Shown here piece after piece: positions 54,623-64,000 of a DNA stretch of 64,000 bases. Under the pieces are notes generated by a model. The model had not been told where the DNA came from and did no database searches. It was given only the letters and a program-made list of their open reading frames with translations. The stretch is from contig JAYKXP010000100.1 of NCBI GenBank assembly GCA_037176845.1, positions 1 through 64,000 on the forward strand, written 5' to 3'. Both the position numbers and the translations under genes were made by a program. This DNA comes from Paramarasmius palmivorus. Its lineage: Eukaryota > Basidiomycota > Agaricomycetes > Agaricales > Marasmiaceae. Position 1 is the stretch's first letter. Every line of letters starts with the position of its first letter.

Positions 54623-57600
54623 ATGGGCTCCCTAGAACTTCCTTTCGACGTTATCATGCAAGACGATCAAGAAGCGGACGAATTGGACGTCATGGATGCC
54701 CCGATAACACAGAGTGCACCAGGAGTAAATCCTTCGTCTGCTCCAAGACGGTCCGCACGGCAGAAAACGTCGATTGCTGGAGGATCTACAGGGTCGGCGA
54801 ACAAGAAAAGGAAGGTGCCCTCGAGTGCAATTCAGCCCCAGTCTAATAAACGGGCGAAGCTAGAGCAGCAGAAGGTGGTGAGTAGGTTGCTTTTGACTTG
54901 ACACTTCCTCGAACTCATCATGTGGCAGAAAACTGGGCAAAACAACGAGAAGAGGGCAGACCGAGATACCCAGAGAACTCATTGGCTTCTTAGACATCGT
55001 AATATTGTCGAACCACTACTACCACCAAACAGCACCTTCTTCTCTACTCTTCAAACCCGCGAATCGTCAGGACGAGCACGGAATAACAATATATCATACA
55101 CCCCTTATCACGAATTAGAGGAACAACCCCAATTAATTAACAAATCTTGTGGAGAGATGAAAGATTACCAGGTGAGCCACAGCCTTGACTATGTTACGCA
55201 CATCACTCAGCTCTCAACTTCAGTTAAAAGGGCTTTCATTTCTGGTCTATATGTACCGCAATGGTAAGTCTACGGCGACAAGGCTCTTGATGTGTCCTGA
55301 CCTTGTCTTCCAGGCATGAATTGTATTCTCGGAGATGAGTACGTCTGTCGTCTTAGTATGTTCGACTGAAAGCCTCCGTTCTGACGTCTCACCTAAAGGA
55401 TGGGACTTGGAAAGACTCTGCAAGTAAGAATCTCCCTTTCTCACTGAACATCTATTGATTCCCTTCCAGACATTATCGTTGTTTGCATACATAAGTGAAC
55501 ACGTATCCGGTCACGTCGATCCTCATCTTATCGTTTGTCCATTATCTGTATTGGCGTCTTGGGAAGCTGTAGGTGTTCTCTTGTCTACGATGCCCTTGCT
55601 TGGAGCTTAAGCTCGTGCAGGAAGCAGCACGATGGTTACCGTCGTTCAGGACGGTGCGCTTCCACGGACCTGTCAACGAACGTTCTCGGTTGCGAAAGGC
55701 CCTCCTCGACGGAAAGTATGACATTGTGCTAACGACGTACGATGTATTTGTTACGGAAGACTCGTGGTTTAAGAGTAGGCGCTGGACTTATTGTGTCCTC
55801 GACGAAGGCCATAAGGTCAAAAATTCTGAGTCCATGGTCTCGCACAAGTTACAGGGCATTGGAGCCATGTATCGTCTCAGTATGTATTTCTCCCCTTTAC
55901 AGGATGCTAAAGCTGACCTGTTCCACTGGATAGTCTTGACTGGAACTCCCGTCCAAAATAACCTCTTTGAACTCTGGAGTCTTTTCCACTTCTTGTATCC
56001 GAACATCTTCACGCCGGCATCCGAACAACGTTTCCGAGATTCTTTTAATCTCGAGCGAGGATCCTATTCTCTTCCCTTTGTAAACGCCGCAAAGGAGTTC
56101 CTTTCTACGGTCATGCTTCGCCGAACCAAGGCCACGGTTCAGCTCGACATACCACCTCGAATTGAGCAGACCATTTTCATTCCTCTAACGGAAGCCCAGA
56201 GGTTCTGGACTTACCGCCTCCTAACGAAGATGGACTCTCTTGATCTGAAGACCATCTTCGATCCCGAACTTACTTTGGATACCGCGAACAGTGGCCTGGC
56301 TGAGGGAAGGAGAGAGGTATTGTCAATCCTTGAAAACCAGCTTCAGCAGCAGACCGCGCCGACGGCAAAACAGAAGCAAAGTTTGTATTTTGATGTTTTA
56401 CGTTTTCGGTTGGGACTGACGGTCGTCTTCATTCAGCTTGGAAGCATCTCATGAACCTGCTCATGCAACTCCGTATGGTCTGCGACCAGTATGTTCTTTC
56501 CTTACCGTATTGCACATTGAGCACTGATGTACCCTTTGAAAGCCCTTACCTTCTACGTGATGCGGAACCCGACCCATACCAGATTGGAGAACACGTTGTC
56601 GCTTCGTCATCCAAGATGATTTGCATCGACAAAATTCTTGCAGATGTATTACCAAAGGGCGAGAAAGTCCTCATCTTCTCGGTAAGGGTTTCTCTGCGTC
56701 CTTTCAGTGTTGATCAATGATCTCTGAATGACTCAGCAATGGTACCGTATGCTGGATTGTCTGGAGGACATGCTTTTCCTCCGAGGGATCAAGTACGCGA
56801 GACTTGATGGCTCTACAAGTCGACCGAGGCGAACGCTGGACATCAAGCTGGTGTGTTGTTGGTTTTCTTTGAGTTCTGGGATCTTCGCTGAGATACTTCA
56901 TACTTCTTTCAGTTCCAACATGGATCATCGAGTGTGTGATCATTCACTGCAAGGTTGTGACCTGACTAATGGTTCCGCAGCTCTACAAGTATACCTCATC
57001 TCGACGAAAGCTGGCGGTCTTGGTAAGTTAGGATACTCTGCTACTCCTCGTCACACTAAACAATAATCCAGGCATCAACTTAACAAAAGCCACCACCGTG
57101 ATCATGGCTGACTCCGATTGGAATCCTCAGAATGACCTTCAAGCCATAGCTCGTGCTCATCGTATAGGTCAAAAGAAGACTGTTCAGGTTTACCGTCTTA
57201 TTTGCGGGGGCAGCGTCGAAGACCAAATGCTGGTGAGATACCTCGCCAGCTCTCGCATCAGGAATCGACGGCCGACTCATGGATATCTAGGACCGCCTTC
57301 GAAGAAAGCTCTTTCTCTCTGCAAAGCTCATGGGGTCGGACAATACCGGTAGCAACAACGGTTCCGACGACACATCGATGGGTGCAGGCGAGCTGATGGA
57401 TATCCTCCGCAAAGGAAGCAGTGCGCTTGTCCATGGCGGTGGTGGCATCGGCTTGGCCAAGTTCCTAGCAGCCCCAATTGCGGACATTCTGGAGGCGTCC
57501 AAGGCCCGTGAGGATGCTCGTGATGCCAAGATAAAGCAGGAGCTCGGAGGTGGTGATTTGAAGGAAGAAGCCACTGAACAACTGGTGCATGATGCTGAAG

Positions 57601-58485
57601 AGGAAGAGAAGAGGTTACTGAGTGGAATAGCCCAAGTCAGATGTCGACTGTTCGAAGGCAAGATGGTTGAACACGGGAAAGGTGTCAAAAAGAACAAGGA
57701 CATCGCTGATGAATGGGTGAACTTGCAAAAGAGGCAGAGAAACGGCAAGGAGACTGTCGTTATTGGTGGTATGACCTTTGTTGTTGACACATCGCCAATT
57801 GAAGTTGAGGTACGTGTTGGCTTCTGTCATCTGGGTATTCGCACTCAACAGGCCTGCATTAGGTAAAGGCCGTCCCAAAGAAGAAGACTTCAAGACGCCA
57901 GATGGATCATGAAGACTACTGTAATGTGTGTGAAGATGGAGGAGACCTATATTGTTGCAACTACTGTCCTCGTGGTAAGCATGCCCTCGATTGGTTCACA
58001 TAACCCTGTTGACCCTTTCATAGTATTCCATGCCTCTTGTACGGATATTCCCAAACAGAAACTCAAATCCTCTTCCATCGCATGCAGTCAGCATGCATGT
58101 TGGGATTGTCAGCGAACTACTTCTGATGCTGGCGGTATGCTGTTCAGGTATGTTGGAGTACGCTCACATCCTTCCTTCGCTCATGCTTTGACTACAGATG
58201 CAGAACATGCCCTCAGGCCTTTTGTGAGGACTGTATCAAAGATCCCTTCCATCCCATAGGTGAATCAATACCCGAGTTGTATGTGTTTTCTGGCATGGTG
58301 TTTGATACGACTAACCCCATATTCCTAGTGAACTCTTGAACTACAGCGCCCCAAACGCGTACTTTATCACATGCCAGGATTGCATCGAACAAGCCGAAAA
58401 ACGACCCCGATGGCGGAAAGAGTGGGAGAAACGCGTGCAGAAAGCAGAAAAGGATCTCGAGGAGAAGTATTCCATGATGACATGA
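54623..58485 (+). CDS. SNF2-family chromatin remodeller with C-terminal PHD finger (copy A)
   Basis: About 18 exons, about 985 aa. It starts [15 protein letters not shown], with an acidic then basic N terminus (ANKKRKV). The DEXH ATPase lobe has [12 protein letters not shown] (Walker A), DEGHKVKN (motif II) and LTGTPVQNN (III). The second lobe has [19 protein letters not shown] (V) and [10 protein letters not shown] (VI), as in ISWI-like remodellers. After a helical acidic linker (KLMGSDNTG to VVIGGMTF) comes a PHD finger ([18 protein letters not shown]) and a further Cys/His cluster ([21 protein letters not shown]). No HAND-SANT-SLIDE is seen. An ATP-driven nucleosome remodeller guided by histone-tail reading is inferred. 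Confidence 0.87.
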
Positions 58486-58870
58486 GCCTGAGTTTCACGT
58501 TATTTGAGCACCTTAATGTTGTCTATCTTGTAGAAAGCGCTCGCAACCGTATCTTGTTAAACTCTTGTATAATCGTATATACATCACACCCATGTATACC
58601 CATGACGGCTGGAGCCTGGGGAGCACAGGCGTAACGTTCAATCATTACCACCACTACCCTAAAACCTTGTGAACGAAAGGAGCTTATGTATATCTGAAAA
58701 AGTACCCCTCCAGCGCTGATCGAGTTCAAGAATTCGTCTGTGTCAATGTCGCCACTGGGCCTGCCCTCAAGTGTACAGCCACACACAAATCCAATTGCTC
58801 GGTTGTTGAGTCTTGACGCGTCTTGTTCTCTTCTCTGCTCCACACAACCTGGCCCAGTGAATTGGACGTC
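58486..58870. other. Junction of the SNF2 tandem duplication
   Basis: From about 58747 the sequence aligns with the leader of copy A from about 54508 (GTCGCCA, CTGCCCT, GACGCGTCTTGTTCTC). The segment corresponding to copy A's first ATG is missing here. Confidence 0.6.
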
Positions 58871-61800
58871 ATGCATGCCCCAGTAACGCAGGATGGACCA
58901 GAAGCAAATCCCTCGTCTGCTCCAAGACGATCCACCAGACTGAATACGTCCATCGGTATGTCCACCGACCGAGGGTTAGTGCGGACGGGGAATAAGAAAA
59001 GAAAGATGCCCTCGAATGCTTCTCGGCCCCAGTCTAGTAAACGGGTGAAACTAGAGCAACAGAAGGTGGTGAGTGGGCTACTTTTGGCATAAAACTTCCT
59101 CCAAATCATTGAACATCAAGAAACAGAAAGCCGAACACAACGAGAAGAGAGCAGAAAAAGATACCCAGAAAATCCACTGGCTTCTCAGACATCGTGATAT
59201 CGTCGAACCACTGCTATCACCAAACAGTACATTTTTTTCCACCCTTCAAAACCGCGAATCGTCAGGACGAGCGCGGAATAACAAAATATCTTATACACCT
59301 TATCATGAGATAGAGGAACAACCCAAGTTAGTTAACAAATCTTGTGGTGAGATGAAAGATTATCAGGTGAGCCACAGCTTTGACTATGTTACGCACATTA
59401 CTCAACTCTCAACTTCAGCTAAAAGGACTTTCATTTTTGGTCTATATGTACCGCAATGGTAAGTTTACGGTGATAAGGTCCTTAGTGTATCCTGACCTTG
59501 TCTTCCAGGCATGAATTGCATTCTTGGAGATGAGTACGTCCGTCGTCTTTATATGTTCGACTAAGCCTCCGTCCTGACATCTTACCTGAAGGATGGGACT
59601 TGGAAAGACGCTACAGGTAAGTAGATACTTGTTTCTACTGAACATGGAAGGTCTGACTCCTTTCTAGACATTATCGTTATTTGCGTTCATAAGTGAAAAT
59701 CCATCCGGCCATGTTGATCCACACCTTGTCGTATGCCCGGTATCTGTGTTAGCATCTTGGGAAGCTGTAAGTGGCTTCCTGCCGAAGATATCCTTTTTAA
59801 AGCTAAGCTCGTGCAGGAAGCTGCACGATGGCTGCCATCGTTCAGAACTATCCGTTATCACGGGTCTTCTAACGAACGTTCTCGGTTGCGAAAGGAGCTC
59901 GTCGACGGAAACTGCGACATCATGCTAACGACGTACGATATATATGTTAACGACGATTCTTGGTTCAAGAGCAAACGCTGGACCTATTGCGTCCTAGACG
60001 AAGGCCACAAGGTCAAAAACTCCGAAACCATTGTCTCACACAAGCTACAGTGTATCGGTGCCATGTATCGTCTTGGTACGTGGTCTTCATCCTGACAGAC
60101 AAGGCCGAAGTTGAACTGTTCTTCTGATAGTTCTGACTGGAACTCCTGTGCAAAATAACCTTTTTGAACTTTGGTGTCTATTTCACTTCCTGTATCCCAA
60201 TATCTTTACGCCAGCATCTGAACAACGCTTCCGAGATTCTTTTGACATTGGGCGAGGATCCTACTCTCTCCCCTTCGTCAACGCCGCTAAAGAGTTCCTT
60301 TCCAAAGTCATGCTTCGCCGAACCAAAGCTTCCATTCAGCTTGACATACCGCCTCGAATCGAGCAGACCATCTTCATTCCACTTACGGAAGCACAAAGAT
60401 TTTGGACTTATCGACTATTAACACAACTGGACTTCGTCAACCTTAAAAGTATCTTTGATCCCGAACTGTCCTTGGATACCGTGGCCAGTGGGTTGGCCGA
60501 GGGACGGAGAGAGGTGTTGTCCATCCTTGAAAAACAGCTGCAACAAGAGAGCACGCTGACGGCGAAGCAGAGGCAAAGTTCGTACATTACTGTTCTCCGG
60601 GTTTGCGTTCGGACTAACGGACATCTTCATGTAGAAAGTAAGTGTCTCATGAAGCTTCTTCTGCAGCTTCGTATGGTATGCGACCAGTATGTTCTTCCCT
60701 GATCGCGTTGTGCATTTTTACACTGATATATTTTGCATCGGAAGCCCTTACCTCGTTCGTGATGCATTCCCCGACCCATACCAGATCGGGGAGCACGTCG
60801 TTGCGTCGTCCTCCAAGTTAATTTGCATCGACAAGATCCTCGCAGATGTCTTGCCTAAAGGCGAGAAGGTCCTGATCTTCTCAGTAGGCCGGCTTTTCTT
60901 ATGGGATACAACATTGGCCATTGATCTGTTATTGAGATAGCAATGGCCCCGTATGTTGAGCTGTGTAGAGGACATGCTTTTCCTTCGAGGGATCAAGTAC
61001 GCGAGACTGGATGGCTCTACGGCTCGGCCAAGGCGAACGCTGGATATCAAACTGGTAGCTTTTGATCTTAGCTGAGTAGTAATACTCACTCACGCATCAT
61101 TCAGTTCCAACACGAGTCGTCGAGTAGGTGATCCAATACAGTGTGGTTCAAGACTAATAGCTCTGCAGCCCTACAAGTATATCTTATTTCAACAAATGCT
61201 GGCGGCCTTGGTTAGCCTTTACGTCTTTCTTCCCCTCATCACACTAATAGGTAATATAGGCATCAATTTGACGAAGGCCACTACAGTAATCATGGCTGAT
61301 TCTGATTGGAACCCTCAGATAGACCTTCAAGCCATAGCTCGTGCTCATCGCATAGGTCAAAAGAAGACTGTTCAGGTTTATCGTCTTATTTGCGGCGGCA
61401 GCGTCGAAGACCAAATGCTGGTGAGATACCTCGCCAGCTCTCGCATCAGGAATTGACAGCTGATTCATGGATATCTAGGACCGCCTTCGAAGGAAGCTCT
61501 TCCTTTCCACGAAGCTCATGGGATCCGACAATACTGGCAACAATAACGACGACTCGTCGATGAATGGAAGCGAGCTTATTGATATCCTCCGGAGAGGAAG
61601 CAGTGTCGTCCAAAGCGGAGATGGTATTGACTTGGCCAAATTCCTTGCAGCCCCCATTTCGGAGATTCTAGAGGTGTCCAAAGCCCGTGAGGATGCTCGT
61701 GATGCCAAGATAAAGCAAGAGTTAGATGACGGTGACATGAAGGAAGAAGTCATTGAACAGCTTGTGCAGTTTGCCGAAGACGAGGAGGAGAAATTGCTGA

Positions 61801-62663
61801 GTGGAGTTGCACAGATCAAATGTCGATTATTTGAGGGCAGTATGATCGAAAACGAGGTGAAGAACAAGGATGTCGCCGAGGAATGGGTAAACTTGCAGAA
61901 GAGGCAGAGAAAAAGGAAGGAAACGGTTGTCATTGGTGGTATGACCTTCATTGTCGACCCGCCACCCCCCATAGTTGAGGTACGCGTTAACTTCTTTATC
62001 TTATGTAGATGTCCCGACTTAGTAGGTTGATATTAGGTGAAAGCTGTCCCCGAGGAGATACCGAGGCCACCAATGGATAACGAAGACTACTGTAATGTGT
62101 GTGAAGACGGAGGAGACCTGTTTTGTTGTAGCTACTGTCCTCGTGGTAAGCATGGTTCCAACTGAATGTCAAGACTCTGTTAACGTTTCTGTAGTATTCC
62201 ATGCATCTTGTAACGATGTTTCCACTCACAGTCGAAAAGACCGTAACTACATATGCAGCCAACATGCATGTTGGGATTGTCAGCGAACCACGAGCGACGC
62301 TGGTGGCATGTTATTCAGGAAAGTTTCAACTTGACAATGCCAGGGCTTCTGTGATAACACTTCGGTTACAGATGCAGAACGTGTCCTCAGGCCTTCTGTG
62401 AAGACTGTCTCAAAGATCCATACCACCCCATCGACGAGACGTTACCCGAATTGTATGCACGCAATCCAATGCATTGTCTGTTGCGACTGATACCATTTTT
62501 GTTCAGTGAACTGCTAAACCACACTTCCCCTAATGCTTATTTTATAACCTGCGCGGATTGCATTGAACAATCCAAACAACAACCTCAATGGTGGAAAGAG
62601 TGGGAGAAGCGAATACAGAAGGCGGAGCAGGATCTCGAAGCGCAGGATTCTATGATGGCTTGA
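58871..62663 (+). CDS. SNF2-family chromatin remodeller with C-terminal PHD finger (copy B)
   Basis: A tandem paralogue with the same exon order. All helicase motifs persist: [38 protein letters not shown] (Asn where A has Lys), [10 protein letters not shown]. The PHD finger reads [14 protein letters not shown] and is followed by CSQHACWDC and CPQAFCEDC. The splice phases I checked are consistent, including the changed exon [14 protein letters not shown]. The start differs: the region with copy A's ATG is deleted, and the first in-frame ATG is 58871 ([11 protein letters not shown]), about 25 aa shorter. It is probably still functional. Confidence 0.83.
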
Positions 62664-62800
62664 GCCGGGTAACACGTTATCTCAGTCTGTGTACTTGATG
62701 TTATTGGAATTTCGTTGTGTATTTTGTTAAATTCCTGTATAATCGTACATACATTACATACCCACAGCAACTGGAAAGCACAGACAAAGGATCTATCTGA

Positions 62801-64000
62801 TCATAGTCTCGAGGGAGTTTCTCCGTTCAGGGAGCCATTGCCACCACCGTTTGAGACATAGCGCCTCATGAACGAAAGAAACTCTTCCTCTAGTGCCGAT
62901 CGATTCGAATTCGAATTTGAATTCGCAGGCGGAGGCGCGTTATTGTTGAATCCCAGCCCGTTACCAAAGGTTGGTGGTGCCTGCGCCTTTCCGAACGGGC
63001 GTAAACCCTTGGTCTGTGCAAGGAAGCTGAAATCACGCTCAAATGAGGACGGGGGGAAGTGAGGCCAGGGATCATGATTATACGATGAAGTATGTGAAAG
63101 AGTTGTCGAGGGATTGAGGCCTGATGAATGCCAAGTCGACGATAAGCTATCCCCATTCAAACCGAATCCCGAAGAACGAGGAGGAATGGAGCCGACGCCT
63201 TCGTTATGAGGTCGTGACTGTCTTTGTGCGAGGAAATCCATGAAGCTGGAGTAGAGCTCCGAAAGTCGCCGCTCATCTTCTACTGTCTCGGGGTGAGACT
63301 GCGGTAGGTGAGGGAATTGTAACGATGAACTTTGGTTCCATCTACCAGGACCGTGCCCATTCGCATTCGAGTCGAAACCCAAACCATTGCTACCGTTAGC
63401 TACACTCCGTGATTGCGCTTTTGGTGTTTCCATCCACGAAAAGGGCATCGGAACATCACCGGTACCCCTGCCAGGCGCCCACGACATGAACGATTCCTCA
63501 GCCATCCCACTCCCACTCAAATACTGCAATAGTGAAGGATGCACCTTCTCCCCAGGAGGTAACGCTGAATTAGATCCGCTACTCCCTTGAACGAACTCCT
63601 CATTGGCACTGGGAAAGTCGAATCCAAGATCCATATCCATATCCATCGAAGCCACGTTCAATCCGCCCAGAGCGGTACCTGTTGTCCCCGCTCCAAACCC
63701 GAATCCCATAGCAGCATCGAAACCAGTTCCGGCTGTGACATCCATACCCATGCCAAGATCAAGGTCAACGTCGTTTGTGGCACCTGGTTGCAGGGATGTT
63801 GGAAGGTCTGCGGAGCCTGCATTGGAGGATGAGGAAGAGGGTTCTTTTCCGATCCAAGGACTAGTGAGCATAGCTAATGGTTCCGATGACTTCGATGGTC
63901 CGGCTTCACTGACTCCCGACAAGATAGTTGAAGTCGTAGGTGAGGTGCTCGGTGCGGTGTCATCCGTAGGTGTACTGAGGGTGTCTGCACAGGTCGACTT
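62801..64000 (-). CDS. Gly/Ser-rich protein, C-terminal part (runs off the window)
   Basis: The frame is open from the right edge to TAA/TGA at 62801, so the true start lies beyond 64000. At least 399 aa are visible. The composition is low-complexity: Met/Asp/Gly repeats (MDMDMDLGFDFP, GMGMDVTAG), Ser and Asn runs (NSNSNSN), and Pro-Ser stretches. A short helical element ERRLSELYSSFMDFLAQRQ and a C-terminal EEEFLSFMRRYV stand out as possible interaction motifs. This could be the activation region of a transcription factor whose DNA-binding domain is outside the window; that is a guess. It is convergent with SNF2 copy B. Confidence 0.6.
   Translation of the reverse strand, partial: KSTCADTLSTPTDDTAPSTSPTTSTILSGVSEAGPSKSSEPLAMLTSPWIGKEPSSSSSNAGSADLPTSLQPGATNDVDLDLGMGMDVTAGTGFDAAMGFGFGAGTTGTALGGLNVASMDMDMDLGFDFPSANEEFVQGSSGSNSALPPGEKVHPSLLQYLSGSGMAEESFMSWAPGRGTGDVPMPFSWMETPKAQSRSVANGSNGLGFDSNANGHGPGRWNQSSSLQFPHLPQSHPETVEDERRLSELYSSFMDFLAQRQSRPHNEGVGSIPPRSSGFGLNGDSLSSTWHSSGLNPSTTLSHTSSYNHDPWPHFPPSSFERDFSFLAQTKGLRPFGKAQAPPTFGNGLGFNNNAPPPANSNSNSNRSALEEEFLSFMRRYVSNGGGNGSLNGETPSRL

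Overview
The window is nuclear DNA of a filamentous mushroom-forming fungus (Basidiomycota, Agaricomycete-like). The evidence is dense short introns (about 50-70 nt) with GT..AG ends, many genes with ten or more exons and very small exons, intron-bearing tRNA genes, wood-decay type AA9 enzymes, large F-box proteins with degenerate repeats, and multi-exon P450s of basidiomycete type. No bacterial operon, CRISPR array or plasmid feature is present.

Layout: 0.3-4 kb holds a cytochrome P450 gene between two tRNA-Leu(AAG) genes. 4.5-5.7 kb is a secreted two-domain QxW (ricin-B-fold) lectin. 6.3-7.2 kb is a C2H2 zinc-finger protein on the minus strand. 8.8-10.9 kb is a lineage-specific gene with an amyloid-motif-like N terminus. 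11.0-11.9 kb has tRNA-Pro(TGG) and a small secreted hydrophobic protein. 12.6-20.3 kb is a MYND/Mss51-like gene split by an apparently intact 5.7-kb single-ORF LINE. 20.5-22.2 kb is a CNOT11-like CCR4-NOT subunit. 22.6-30 kb has two more P450 paralogues with a second copy of the small secreted protein between them. 30.4-30.8 kb is a secreted repeat peptide precursor with dibasic sites. 31.1-33.0 kb is the intact MYND paralogue of the broken gene. 34.7-37.7 kb is a Cla4-type PAK kinase. 38.9-39.9 kb is a Pro/Ser-rich unknown. 40.6-43.5 kb is a tandem pair of RBR ubiquitin ligases. 43.7-47.3 kb is a tandem pair of AA9 lytic polysaccharide monooxygenases. 48.2-52.2 kb has two F-box proteins. 52.6-53.5 kb is a membrane-anchored unknown. 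54.3 kb is a foldback hairpin. 54.6-62.7 kb is a tandem duplication of a SNF2-PHD remodeller. The right edge cuts a Gly/Ser-rich gene.

The region is shaped by local duplication: three P450s, two small secreted proteins, two MYND proteins, two RBR ligases, two AA9s, two SNF2 genes and two tRNA-Leu genes. The secreted set (lectin, AA9 pair, small hydrophobic proteins, repeat peptide) and the P450s fit a saprotroph's outward-facing functions. The kinase, CCR4-NOT subunit and remodellers are housekeeping or regulatory. The most unusual items are the LINE with RNase H upstream of the reverse transcriptase sitting in a MYND gene at a micro-exon, the dibasic-site repeat precursor, and conserved micro-exons of 8, 11, 12 and 17 nt. 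Gene models were spliced by eye from frame, GT..AG sites and paralogue comparison.
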